Origin: Rhipicephalus microplus
Lineage: Eukaryota; Arthropoda; Arachnida; Ixodida; Ixodidae
Direction of reading: 5' to 3'
Length of the DNA: 64,000 bases
NCBI RefSeq assembly: GCF_043290135.1
Contig: NC_134703.1
Span: forward strand, 115,257,005-115,321,004
The notes beneath the pieces were generated by a model. It was not told the origin of the DNA, ran no database searches, and saw only the letters and a program-made list of their open reading frames with translations. How positions within the stretch are numbered: the first letter of the stretch is position 1; each line of letters opens with the position of its first letter. A program made the position numbers and the translations under genes. This document shows, piece after piece, positions 1-11,296 of the stretch.

Positions 1-1990
1 TCGTTAATGTAAAAATGTGCAAATGAATGAAAATATTTTTTGCAAAATGGCACATAGTGGCTCCACCATGAATTAAACAGGAAATTGCAAGACACCCACT
101 GGATACTAACACACAAACTATGCTTGCTGCAAAATTGCTTACCAATAGACACCGCAAGCCAGCACTACAACTGCCCAAGCAATGGTGGCTCCTGTACCCC
201 AACCACCAACTTTGGCACGTTGCAGAAAGTGGTCTCAACCAGCAGACGACTGGCAGCCACCGACACCATAGACGCGCTGTAGCTCTCCGCCATATGTTCT
301 CAAACATAACTTGTGTCTACGTTTATGAATGTTCCTTTTGTGCTGTGCACTGCTACGTAATGCATAGCTGCCAAGTTCAAGGATTCCGAATCCGGGAGAT
401 TGCCGCAATGAGGGAAGGGGGAAAAGCGCGGCACACAAAAAACAATGACATACTAAAAAACAAAAACAGCGAAAAACAAAAGGGGGTGGGAGGGGGGTCT
501 CAATCACAAGCACCAACATCAGCGTTGCTGTCATAGTGGCTAGGAGTGGCAGAACACACGAGTGTAGTTCTTCACTAAGGTGAGAGGCTCAAAGGATCAA
601 CACAACTAACAGAATCTGTTTCAGTTAAAACAACTCTCGTATGTCTTCCTGGGACACACGTGAACGAACGGGACAGTGCAGCTGGCTGCCGCAAAAGCAG
701 CAGCTCGGTCAAAGCTAACTCCAAAACGCGTCCGGCCCCTTTTTATAGCGGTAGCAATTATATGGACAGTCCAGGCTGTTTTTTTTCGCCGTCGCCACCA
801 CCACCGTCCTTCATCGTGTGTATATACATATACACTCAAAGAAAGAAAGCCGCCCGCACTCGTCGCCGAGCCCACACTCGCCGCCGGTCTCAGACGTACT
901 TTGCCCCATGGATGGATGCCTGTGCGCACACGCTTATCCTTTGGTGGGGGAATCGTGTGCCTTCGGCTTTCAACGAAATGAAAGCGCAAATTGCCGGCCC
1001 ACAACGGTCACTTAGGTCTCTGCATAGGCCCATTTTGCGAAAACTGCGCGCTTTTCATACACATCGAGGTATAACAACTGGGACACTTATCTATAGTTTG
1101 TAAGCATCTGTACCTGTAATTACGTATCGTGCATCGTTTTTGTTTAAACAGCGCATTACGTGTCGAGCAGTAAACGTTCTCACATTACATTCTAAGTTGT
1201 TGCCATCACATTTATCGCTTCGCCCTTGCGGTGAAACCGTAACTATTTAAATTTGTTACGTATTTACTGCCCTTAACCTACCGCTTCGTGCCCTCCGAGC
1301 TCGTAGAACACTATCGCGTCGCCGCGACTGCAGTTTAGTGCACGGCGGTTGCGGCAAACGGTAGTTCATTTTACAATCTCCAAGTGCTTGGCTGCGCACG
1401 CGCCTTCAAAACTAAGTCATCTTATGTCATCTACGATAGCATCTGCCGCAGGTTTGTCCGCAGAGTTTGCGGAAAGCAGCGTTTTTTTGACTGATTGAGT
1501 GCACACTTTCGGCGTTCTCAGAGTTGCGTCGTCGCCATATATGATCATGTCAAGAGCGACCGTGGTTTTGTCCTGAGCGGTTGTGGCAACGACAATCACA
1601 CGCACTGTAGTGCGGCGGTCGCAGGCAAACTTCAAGTACGCTGCTCTCTGCCTTCGTTCAACGGTTTCCGTACTAAAGTTCGTATCACCCGCAGCGATTA
1701 GGAAATGTGTTCGAACATTCGAATTGAGGCCCAATGAACCTTTTAAATTGCCCAGCCAAATTTTATTAATTCGTATCTACCATGGTTTCGCATCATTGAG
1801 ATTGTACTGTATGTTTACATGAACGCCTCTTGAACTCTTAATAAAATGGGGTAGGTTCGAAAAGCCTGGAGCGGATTGAGCTGCTTTTTGTCAATGTGGC
1901 CAGATCACTCTCAGAAATTTCGATTTCCGGGAGATTTTCAGGACAACCGTACACCGGAAAAAAACTATCGAAATCCGGGAGTCTCCCAGC
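1..1990. other. Intergenic or intronic sequence, nothing recognised
   Basis: Open frames here are short and resemble no family I know. The longest are a 138-residue frame at 120-536, a 127-residue frame at 621-1004 and a 105-residue minus frame at 1417-1734. The stretch lies downstream of the last visible DDX6 exon, so it may be part of a very long DDX6 intron; I see none of the missing helicase motifs in it. Confidence 0.4.
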
Positions 1991-1992
1991 CA

Positions 1993-2054
1993 TGATTGAT
2001 TGATGTCCCAAAACCCAAAACCACCATGATTATGAGAGATGCCGTAGTGGAGGG
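1993..2054 (-). repeat. Ruka SINE tail fragment
   Basis: A short minus-oriented piece of the Ruka 3' region. It has the tgattgattgat tail, a 'cccaaaaccacca' block and an 'attatgagag' block, in the same order as in the longer copies of this window. The tRNA-like head is absent. Nearby, repeats of 'ccgggag' on both strands suggest further short duplications. Confidence 0.7.
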
Positions 2055-3439
2055 AGTCTCCCAGCCAATCCGGGAGACTTGGCAGGTGTGGTAATGTGAA
2101 CGATGAAGCACCTCGCAGAACGCAGAATGCCCCCAACGCTGCTCTGCGCTAGGGTGTGCGAAAAGTGCCGCCGGGAGAAACAAGCCCCATCACGCCATTC
2201 AGACAGAGCTGAAGATTCGAAAGATATGGATTTACGTTGCACCCCCATGGCAGCTGAAGTGGGTGCCTTCAAAGTGTGACTTTTCGTGCTCTGAACACTC
2301 CGAGGTTAACGACTGAGACACGCTACGAGACGTTAAAGCTCTGCATGTAAGCGAAACTGCAGCACCTGAAGTCCTGTGCTGTACCCTCCATTTTCTTGTC
2401 ACTCGCAGAACTGTGGTGAAAGCCAAGACACCACAATTTCCTACATGATGCAACATGCGACGCCTGATGGTCCGGCATGTGGCGCATTACAATCCGGCAC
2501 ACATGGGGCGAAAGAGCAATCAGCGGCAGGCTCCACCTACATACACACAGCGCCTTGGCATGCACATACTGATGACTTCATATCCTCTCAATGAAGCACA
2601 AAACTTTGCACAGCCACATTTTAATCTATACATGAATAAAGAATGAACCTATGCTTTCGTGAACGACAAGCCTGTTGCAGCACTAGCAACAAGGTCTGTC
2701 ACTCGCCAGACCTATTGGTGTAGGCCTAGCAGGGCAGGCGCTGTAGTCTCGCACCGTCCGCAATCACATGCGAACTCTTTCGACAACACTATTAAGGGGG
2801 GGAAGAGGCACTTAGCTACCAGGCACCTTATTTAAGCGAGGGTAATGAAAACTCGGGAGATGGCGTATTTGCATGAGCAGATGTCAAATATGAACTGTTT
2901 CTATGAACTTCTTACCATATTGTTTTTAATTAGTCATTAATTAAAAAAAATATTGATCAACATTTCATTAATTTGGCTGTACAGATCTTGCTGACTGAAA
3001 TTTCATTGCATTCTACAATTAGCAAAGAGTGCAAAAAGCAAGTTTCATGGCTCTAGCTTTCCTACAGCAAAAGTTATGAAGCTTAGAAGTTTATCCTGCG
3101 ATTATCAAGGAACGATGATTGTTTATTTTTCTAAACATTTATGGTGTCCAATAGTTGCATATGTCACTTTTGTGCACTTACTAAGCATCCAGCTTCTCAG
3201 CAAGACAAAAATTATCAAATTCTAGTGTACCAAAGGTGAGAAACGCTTGTCAGAAGAATGAGAGGTGGCTAAAAAACAAACCGAGAAAATGGCAAAAACA
3301 AAGCTCTGTATATTTAAGGAATTCTACACAAAAATGCTTCTCTTTGCATATAAATACCCCAGAAAGCACCAGGGCAGTAGTGTTGGTCACACGTTTGTCG
3401 TTGCCGCCACTTAAAGGATTGTTGCAGGAACCTGGAAGA

Positions 3440-4310
3440 CGCTGAACGCTTTCGCTTCGCACTCATGATCCGACGAGAATCCTTTTCTGCCGGTCGCTCG
3501 CTCATGGAGTTTTACTCTAGCTGAAAGTCTTGGAGGATACGTGTGGAGGCTTCTTTCATTCCTGAATTGAATCTCATCACGGCCTCAGCGACTGCAGTCT
3601 CAACAGCTACGAGTGAAGCATGCTTCTCTTTAGGCATTAGAGACCATATGACAGAATGGAGCGCCTCGTTTGCATTTTGTGTCTAGCCTCTTTGGCAGTG
3701 TTTTAGCAGCTCTTGACATGAAGCCGCTTGTACACTGGAAGTAGCGCATCATGGACATATTGTGGGAAATTGTAGGCTTGTCTTGGCAGCGGTTCTCTCC
3801 TAGCAGCAGCATTCTGCTTGCACCATGGGTCATTGCCACTTGGACACAAGGTGTGGTTGGACCTTTCAGTCGATGTCGCATGATATGTGGCCATGGCTGC
3901 CCAGTGCATTGCATCTGCGTCACAAACATTGGACTTCAGAGCCCAGCTATAGCATCTTTACAATTTCTCTGACATCACCTGTCAAGTGGCCTCTTCCACT
4001 TCGTGTTTCGCCAGAACCTTTATGCTTTTGAACATGGTTTATACAGTCCTTTGCAACAGGTATGAAACCATAAACTGTCCAGTCTTCAACAGCACGAAAG
4101 GATCTACTGTCCCCATCACACAGCATCACTGTGTACCGCAAGCTGTTACTAAATTGAGCGCTCAAAGAGAGTGACTGCTGCCTCCACTTTCACGTGCCTC
4201 GATTTGTACTGTATTTTTCTGGCAGATGTATTGACTCTTAAACCAAGTAATTTGGGTGTTCTTTTGGTGGTGCGCACTTGCAGCCGGCACAAAAATTTGA
4301 CAAGACAACA
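3440..4310 (-). pseudogene. C-terminal half of a decayed Kolobok/Mutator-like transposase
   Basis: Read on the minus strand, fragments match the intact 646-residue transposase at 11297-13237. One block, around 3947-4165, carries the second catalytic Asp region (ML-DGDSR) followed by VYGFI and the C-x2-H motif as CINH. Another, around 3450-3640, carries the NxxExLHSVIW region and the basic tail. Stops and frameshifts separate them, so no functional protein is made. The remnant breaks off at 4310, exactly where the inserted transposon starts, and resumes at 6669. Confidence 0.75.
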
Positions 4311-4373
4311 TACCGTATTTACTCTCATAATCCTCGCACTTTTTTTTTTTTGCCAGAAAACCGATGAAAAGTT

Positions 4374-4392
4374 GGGGGGGGGGGGGGGGGGG
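4374..4392 (+). repeat. Poly-G run
   Basis: An uninterrupted run of about 19 G residues inside the left arm of the transposon at 4311-6668. Such runs are prone to sequencing and assembly length error. Confidence 0.9.
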
Positions 4393-4719
4393 TGCAAGAA
4401 TTACGCGGGAAAAACTTTCTACGAAAACGTACAGAGCGAAAAAGAAAAAGTGTCCACAAATCGGGATTCTCACACACACAACAGCAAGCTTTAAGAAGTA
4501 CTAATTAAAACTAACCTCAACAATAAAAGCAGAGGTTCAACAGAAGACAAGATTTAATTGAGACAAAAGTGGAAGCAAATAGTCGAGAAGTAGAATACCA
4601 TACGCAAAGCTTGCGGACGTAGCGTTCGTCGCTCAACAGGAGCCCTCAAAAGGTAAGCGTGGGACGTCAGTATTGGGCTGATGGCTATTTAACAGAATTG
4701 TCCACAGTTTCCTTCTTAA

Positions 4720-6267
4720 GGGGGGACGCGGCCTTTTGAACACCGAAAAATCGTGAAAAAGTCGATTTTTGGCAAACCACATATTCGGGCAGTATGTGTC
4801 ATAAACTACCTTTTCTGTAAATATCAACGTCTAATTCGTCGCGAAACCATTTGAAATAAAGTTTAGAACATGCCGCGGCGGCCCTCGAGCGGCGCGCGAG
4901 CGCTCAAAATACCCCAACTTGGCGTGATCGCAGTTTCTCGACCGCTCGACGGAGCGCCGCCATTTTGGCGTTGTTTTGTTTGTGAATTCTTGCTCTTTCT
5001 TTCCCCGCCACCTGCGTCGCCGGCGGCAGCGCAGGAGAGGAGCAAGCCACTCATGATTGGAGGGCTCGCGAGAGCTTTCAAGTTTCCCGCGGCTGAGGCG
5101 CGCAGCTGGGAATGGGCGAAGCGCTCGCTCCCCAAAGACGCGGGGGAGCCCGCGACTGCCATTGGCTGCTGCGCGCGATGACGTAGCGCTCTTGCGCATA
5201 ATGCGGCAGATGCGGCCGCTCGTCTGCTGCTCCTCCGTCCGGCGTCTGTGTTCCGCTCGCTTCCGTGTATCGTTGCAGCCGTTCGCATACTCTCCACGTT
5301 TCAACAGTCTTCGAAACGATTTTCAACCGTCTATACGAGACCGTTGTGTTCGCTCACGATGCGCCCAACGAAAAAGAAGACTACAATCGTTCGGTGCAAG
5401 GAAGCGAGCTATGAAGCTTGTCCGCGCGGCGAGGCTCTCCGCTCGCACGTGCGCCGACGGTGATCGCGCCTGACGGTAAACTACGCAAGAGAGTGGTCGC
5501 ATCGACGCGCCTAGCAACGGGACTCCTGCTCCGCCGGTGCAAGAATTTTGTCGTTAGAAGTGCGCCTGGTGTCTCGTGCTCATTGACAGTGGCTTCCGCA
5601 TCTTCTCTTTCATCGGCCTCGAGTGCGATCGCGTCGTCAACTGTGCATTTGCGAACAAGTTTCCTGACGTGCGAGGAGAAAGAGGCGGCGGATCAACAAC
5701 GCCAGTTACGCTGCAGGTTCATTTTAGAACTGCCTATGTGCTCAAAACTTTCAAACGTCGTTTTCTCAAAATTACTTTTTTGGCTAGTGAGGCTGCTTAT
5801 TCCAGCCATATCTCTGGAACCACTCATTGGATTTCCATAAGTCTTTTTTTATTATGTACATGAATAAATTTCCGAGGGGGTGACAAGCCCATTTTTTCAA
5901 TATATTGTGTGTGTTATTTATTATATTTAATCAAAATTTGATAATATCCTAATCACGAACACAAAGTTTGATGGTCTGCTAAAACTTTTCAGCAAGGAAA
6001 TTCAAAAAAAGGGCTCTGTTACCCCCTGGAGTATCAATCTGGGAATCATAGTTAATTTCACAGTTCCAGCACCTTCTGAAAGTTCTCCAGGCCTGGAATA
6101 AGAGAACCATGTGCACTACCCTGATATTCTGCTGTAACTTGAAAACCAGTGAACATAACTTGATGAAATTTTGTAGTTCTAATGCTTTTGCTATAAGTCT
6201 ATCCTGAAAATTTCATTAAGATATCTCAATAAACAAAAAAGTTGGTATCCGATGGTAGCCTCCCCCC
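4720..6267 (+). mobile_element. Non-autonomous deletion derivative of the Kolobok-like family
   Basis: The element is bounded by TTAA on both sides (4716-4719 and 6268-6271), with GGGGGGA at each end. Its left end continues as ACGCGGCC and then a 'gtcgatttttgg' block, matching the 5' end of the intact copy. Its right end shares a 12-base block with another family 3' end at about 9907. The GC-rich left half resembles the leader of the intact copy, and an ATG with basic codons occurs at 5359, but no long transposase frame follows. An AATAAA lies at 5863. I read it as an internally deleted, trans-mobilised copy of about 1.55 kb. Confidence 0.7.
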
Positions 6268-6668
6268 TTAAGAAATAAAGTTTACCATCAACCCCAAGGG
6301 CCAACCGGCGGCCCTGTTGCCGTTGTTTAGTGCATTATCTATCACTTGCAACTTGAAAGCAGCCGTGCAGCTTCAGTATCGCCTCATAACTTGACAAGGT
6401 TACCGACGCAACATACAAAACACGCCGCAACGCGCACTGGCCACTTTGGCCTGGCCCGAGTAGGATTTAATCTGTGCAATAGTACGCTTGATGCTTAAGA
6501 GATGGCGCCAGATGACGTGCACAATCAGTGGCTGGAAAGAGCAGACGACATTATTGCAGCAGTTTTCGGGGGTGCGATAATTACTTGAGGAAAAAAAAAA
6601 GTCGTATTTTTGTTGGGCGATGTGTGGGGAGCAGGAATTGTGCGAGGATAACGCGAGTAAATACGGTA

Positions 6669-7165
6669 GTCTAAAACAGCCAGAAAACCCACACCAATGT
6701 GCTACAGGTGGCCTCTCGTCATCCATGTGCCATCATTACAGATGGCCACATTACTTGGGTTGTCAAAGCACAGATCTTGGTATAATGTTTTCACTGACAT
6801 GGCACAATCAGAGAGGACCTTGTCTGCAGCTTTTGTTGCCGCAGAATTCAATTCATTTTCCACAGTTTGCAGCACTGCAATCTGCTTCATCGATTGATTG
6901 ATATGTGGGGTTTAACATCCCAAAACCACCACATGATTATGAGAGACTTGGTGGAGGGCTCCGCAAATTTCGACCACCTGGGGTTCTTTAACGTGCACCC
7001 AAATCTGATCACCCGGGCCTACATTTCCGCCTCCATCGGAAATGCAGCCGCCAAAGCGGGGATCAAAATCGGCTTCATCGCAAGTCCATATTTACGCTCA
7101 CCTTTTTCAATAGAAAAGATCCCACTGCATGTCCGGCATTTAGCAGTTCTTTCAAGGAGCTTGAT
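6669..7165 (-). pseudogene. N-terminal half of a decayed Kolobok/Mutator-like transposase
   Basis: On the minus strand, 6702-6890 retains the first catalytic region as NDGTWMTRG (DGTWLTRG in the intact protein), preceded by a helical stretch with ALYQDL-like spacing. After the Ruka insertion at 6893-7066, the zinc-binding segment appears as CRTCSG followed by ERKYGL, matching CPGCGK...DYGL in the intact protein. The frames are broken and the piece is non-functional. It is the continuation of the remnant at 3440-4310. Confidence 0.68.
6893..7066 (-). repeat. Ruka SINE copy
   Basis: A minus-oriented copy with the tail 'gattgattgatatgtggggt', the central 'aaaaccaccacatgattatg' block, the 'cacctggggttcttt' block and part of the 'cgcctccat' segment next to the tRNA-like head. 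It sits inside the transposase remnant of the decayed Kolobok-like element and is therefore younger than it. Confidence 0.85.
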
Positions 7166-7184
7166 TATCCCAGATAAGTTCTTA

Positions 7185-7255
7185 GCCGCCGTTGGTAGCC
7201 GCCGTTGGTAGCCGCCGTTGGTAGCCGCCGTTGGTAGCCGCCGTTGGTAGCCGCC
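7185..7255 (+). repeat. 13-bp minisatellite, five and a half units
   Basis: Five identical tandem units of GCCGCCGTTGGTA run from 7185 to 7249, followed by a partial GCCGCC. The perfect identity implies recent expansion. It lies within the 5' part of the decayed Kolobok-like element. Confidence 0.95.
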
Positions 7256-7259
7256 GACA

Positions 7260-9180
7260 AGTCCGAGTCCTCGCCTGCTATCGCGAGCGTTCGCAGCATG
7301 CGCTCGCTCGCCGAAGTTGCCGATAAGCTGGCAATCTTTCGGCACTCACTTTGTGCTGTTGCGCACGATCGGCGCTGGTCAAAAAGGTTGTGTTTTTCCT
7401 TATGTGCTGCCTATCACCGACATCATCGGAGGCGACCGGGGTAACAGGCGGAGATGGCGTTGCATCCGATGGATCGCGTTCCGTCGCCGCGCGGTCCTGT
7501 ACTAGGTGCGCGCGGATATACCTGCGCCATTACCTCTTTTTGCTGTAGATTTCTTGCGCTTTTTTCCAAACTTGTGAGCAGTGCAAAACTTGCGATACGG
7601 CTTCGGCATGATGAAAGGTTCAAGCCAGCTTCAAAACATGGCCGAGAGCGTAGGCCTAATGCACTGGCCCGGTGGCTGCGGCGCGCTTTGTTGGGGCGGT
7701 TCAGCGGCGTGCCTGAATGTTCAGACTTGAGAAACGCTTGCTCTATTTTTCACTAGCTCGCGCGGGTTCAGGAGCCGACGAGAACAATGACGTGTAAGAG
7801 ATACACTCGCCGCTTCGCGTGCGCTCCGCTGCCGCACGCAGCAGACAGCTCAGGAGTCTCGGCGAATCTGAAGGCGCAGTTTAGTCACGTGTGCTCACCG
7901 CATCAGTAGGCTCACGCAAGGGGGCTTTTTTACGCGGATTCGCAGCATGCATACCGAGTGGACGAAAACAAGCGCGGCAGGATATGAAAGAAAAGGGCAG
8001 CTCTTTCGAATGCGACCAAGACAAGCAAGCTTAGAACGGCAACACTGCAACACTGAAAAAGCCCATTTCTCACGCGTCTATCGCCAAAAATTCAGCTCGC
8101 CGACTATTCTCATGAATAAATGAAACTATTCTCATGGATAAATTACCGATATAGGACTCGTGAAAATTGGCGAGATTATGCAGCGATAGTTGGAGAATCC
8201 AAATATAGCATTTTCAAAAAAAAATTGAAAATTTTTAGCATGGTATTTTTTAGCAATTTTCGGTCTCAAAGACCTGCTTCTCCCCTTTGTAAAATCGTAA
8301 GCGCGATCGAAATTCGTACATTTTACGAGAAAATCTGAAGAGTGCACGTATGTAGCAAGCATTATCGAAGAATCAAACAAACCACCGATAACAAGATTAA
8401 CGACAAAGTACGGCCGCCGCCTCATTGTCCACATGAGAAGCAACTGTAAAGGGGTAGCCTACATCTTTCATTCCATGAAGCATGCACGGATAACATGAAG
8501 AGCCAATTGCAACCAAAGCCAGAATCGAGGTGCTATCATGTTGCGTAAATAGTCACTATTTTCTGGGCAACAAGCGATTTTCTCTGGTTTTCCAAGAACC
8601 TGCGACGAGATGGCGACAAATAGCCCTTCGCAACAGCAAATCTAGTCTTCACTCCAATATCGCATGTGGTTGGGCCTTGAAAGTTCCCTGAAATGTTTCA
8701 CATTCTGTTTTTGATTAGACCACTACTGGAGCAAATCATTGGCACCAGAGTCCTATCGAAACACTTATTAATGGAGCTACGAGTACTAAAAAAAAAGTAC
8801 CTTCCTCATCTGCTCTACCTCTCCCCCGTGACTGCCCACAACTGTTCCTTTGAGAGTTCAGGGGCTACGCTCCGCCTTCACGGCGCTGGCGTCATGATGC
8901 GGCATCAGACTACATACATGTAAATCCCGCCGCCGATCGATACCGGCAGTGTGCTGTGCGTTCCACAGTCAACAAGATTAGCTGGAAACTATGATGTCAG
9001 TGGGGCAGGGAATGTCGCTTGTTGTACGGGAGGTTGAAAATGCGTTTGGCAGAGTCTCTGCGATCTGGAGCGATTCGCAGCTTTAGAGCTTTGTAATAAA
9101 TTGCACAGTTCACACAGATAGTGCAAATCGGTCACTTAATTACTCTTGGGACTTGTCTACAGGCCTAATGTGTTTGTAAA
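7260..9180. other. 5' part of the decayed element, then unassigned sequence
   Basis: Up to 8285 this is the GC-rich leader and A/T-rich 5' end of the decayed Kolobok-like copy. From 8290 to about 9180 I recognise no gene, RNA or repeat. 'aaggggtagcctac' near 8441 resembles the family's 3' end but the match is weak. Confidence 0.4.
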
Positions 9181-9699
9181 AAATAGCCAAAACCATTTCA
9201 CTGTCCCTTTAAAGTTTCGTATTTGCAGGAAGTGACTATTGCATTGGAGCAGGCAGTTTCGCGATTTTTGCTCGGTGGGTGCTTGTCCGCTGCAACGTCT
9301 AGTCTCGCAGCGGCTTGTGAACACTGCAGTGAAGCACTAATAAAAACAAAACGGCACGCAGGAGCGACCGTAGGAGGAAGCAGGTTGAAGTGGCTGACTG
9401 GGTTCGAAGAATAAACGAAAAGATCTAATAGGCAAGGAGGTGCCAGGTGTCCGTTAGCGGATGAATGTAGGGTGTGTGTGGTGCTTTCCTCGGCACCAGT
9501 TGTGGTGCTGAGGAAAGCTGTAACTCAAAGACCGCTTATCTGACTTGTGCACCTTTTATTAATTCTGTTTCTAAACAACTGCAACAGTACAACAAGCTTC
9601 TGCGTCTTTTTGAAGCTTTGTGTAGTCAATTTATTATAAAAAGTAAGTTGATGAATCTGGTAATTACTTGCTGCATCAAATCACAAGTTGCGTGAACAT

Positions 9700-9907
9700 T
9701 TTTTGGAAAAGAAATTTTTGGAAACGGCTTTGCAGTAACCCGAGATATTTATCAAAGGATGACCACAATGACTGCTTTCTACTCTGGAAAAACACAGCCT
9801 CATGAAACTTTGCAGTTTCTTTAGTTTTAGTTTTGTGAACATGCCCCGAAAGTATCATCCAGACCTCCTGAATAAAAAATGTCGAGTTTCCAGGGTAGCC
9901 TCCCCTG
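9700..9907 (+). mobile_element. 3' end fragment of another Kolobok-like family member
   Basis: Read outward from 9907 on the minus strand, the sequence begins TTAACAGGGGAGGCTACCC. The 12-base GGGGAGGCTACC block is identical to the 3' end of the element at 4720-6267. A further shared motif of the form AAACTrCAAArTTTCAT follows about 90 bases in. I cannot find a matching 5' end, so this is an end fragment or a very diverged copy. Confidence 0.45.
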
Positions 9908-10117
9908 TTAACCAAAAGGTGTCATCAACTTGGTTGCGGCGAGTGTCATCGTTATCACATTCCATCATTTAGTTTTCCAATTCGCAGAGTTCTAAAAACA
10001 AGACAATGAAAAAATTATTAACCACAATTGCGCAGGTGTATTTAGGATAGTTCAGACAGCTTTTTCAATTTCCTATTCAATTTTGTCATAATTTGCAGCA
10101 AAATTTGTCCTTTTTAA

Positions 10118-10132
10118 GGGGAGACGTGGGTC
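10118..10132 (+). repeat. Left terminal inverted repeat with TTAA target site
   Basis: GGGGAGACGTGGGTC, preceded by TTAA at 10114-10117. It pairs with the right repeat at 13801-13815 with one mismatch. Confidence 0.85.
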
Positions 10133-11144
10133 CTCAAATGAAGTTTGTTAATTTTGGAGGGAATTAAATGATATTTAACAGTGTTGTTCAGTTTTTTCTG
10201 CTGATTTCAAATATGTAACTATATTTTGTATAGCTGCATTAGAACAAAAGATACAAAGATTTTAATACAGAAATTAGGTCGATTTCTTACGAGGCTTTTC
10301 AAAAACTTCGCTTGGTGAAAATCAAAAACTAAGTATATGACGAGAATGCCAGAGAGTTCCTCTAACCGGTGATGCTAATTTTATTGTTCTCAGCCCAATT
10401 ATAATGCAAGAAAAACATATGTATAGTTGATTGCTAAATTTGCACTAATTTTCATTTATAATCGGTGGCAACTAGAATTTAACACACAACTTTAGAAATA
10501 AATGAATAGCATCACCGGCTAGATCCATTCAGCATGAACATTTCGATATCAAACTTTTTGCTTGTACTCAGGAAAAACATGCGAAAATGTTCCGTAAGGA
10601 CGTGTGCGATGGTCAAAAAAACAAAGCCGAGAAAAATGGATCTGAAATTTCGGTTCACCATAACTTTTATTAGCTTAGAAATCTGGCAATATAAATTGCA
10701 TCACCATGTAGCCCTGTTCTTTAGCATCAAGTTCATGGTAAATATGTGGTCACTGTGCAGAAATAACACTGAGATATTTTATGTAACATCAGGCACAGTC
10801 ATTGAAAGTGATGCAAGAAAGCCAGCACCACCCACTTCACTTGTGGTTCCTAGTTGAACAGAAGGCACACAAAAGATCTCCCTGTGCAAATAAAGCAGTT
10901 CAATGTTCATGGTGACAACAAAATATGCCTTTTGCACAGTTATGGCAGCAAGGAAACAAATCTAGATCAAATCCCAGTGGTGGCATCCACATTTAGATGG
11001 GGAGAAAAGCAAAAAAGTTGTGTTGTACTTGTGCTACAGTGCATCCCAGCTGGTCAAAAAGAGTAGAATCATCATGGTTTTGGCACACAAAATTCCAGAA
11101 TTCAAAATAACAAAAAAAAATTCTTTGCACACCGGGCCCGTCCC

Positions 11145-11275
11145 CCCCCCCCCCCCCCGGAATTTTTTTTTTGCCATGGCATACACAGCACAAAATGACA
11201 CTCGACCACATCTGCCTGCCCCCCTTCCCCGCCCTCCCCCCCCGCCCGAAAAAAATTTCTGCCTACGCCCCTGCA
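11145..11275. repeat. Poly-C and A/T-rich low-complexity insert
   Basis: Two C-rich runs near 11147-11158 and 11235-11243 are separated by purine-poor sequence and followed by 'aaaaatttctgcctacgcccctg'-type sequence. The block resembles a second C/G-run repeat near 40020-40135. It lies between the transposase stop and the 3' end, so it is probably a small insertion in the element. Confidence 0.5.
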
Positions 11276-11296
11276 CAGCACTGGTCACACCTAGAC

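Larger units (their letters stand above)
4311..6668. mobile_element. TIR DNA transposon inserted in the decayed Kolobok-like copy
   Basis: Both ends carry the same inverted repeat of about 28 bp, beginning TACCGTATTTACTC and continuing to TCCTCGCAC with four differences. The transposase remnant of the host element stops at the left end and continues at the right end, so the boundaries are supported twice. A TA dinucleotide at each border would fit a Tc1/mariner-pogo type target site; I cannot prove the superfamily. No transposase of its own is visible. Its interior contains a G19-type homopolymer run near 4374-4392 and a complete secondary insertion at 4720-6267. Confidence 0.75.
2796..8285 (-). 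mobile_element. Decayed copy of the TTAA-flanked Kolobok-like DNA transposon
   Basis: The left end is TTAA followed by GGGGGGA. The right end, read on the minus strand, is GGGGAGAAGCAGGTC and then an A/T-rich block that matches the corresponding end of the intact copy at 13815. Between the ends, remnants of the same transposase are recognisable in the same order on the minus strand. The C-terminal half lies at about 3440-4310 and the N-terminal half at about 6669-7165, both with many stops and frameshifts. Foreign DNA accounts for the extra length: a second transposon at 4311-6668 and a Ruka SINE at 6893-7066. The right flanking TTAA has decayed. End positions are inferred by comparison with the intact copy. 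Confidence 0.68.

Noticed and set aside
2232..2456. Minus-strand CSEHEKSHFE resembling the CSEHF part of a THAP domain
   Set aside because: The N-terminal C-x-C part and the conserved Trp and Pro spacing are absent, and the frame has stops nearby; the match is too short.
4831..5473. Several 100-157 codon frames on both strands
   Set aside because: They lie in the GC-rich leader of the non-autonomous Kolobok-like derivative and have no protein resemblance.
8441..9907. A complete 1.47-kb Kolobok-like derivative between 8441 and 9907
   Set aside because: Only the right end matches the family clearly; the left 'aaggggtagcctac' needs an indel and lacks TTAA, so only the right end fragment was kept.
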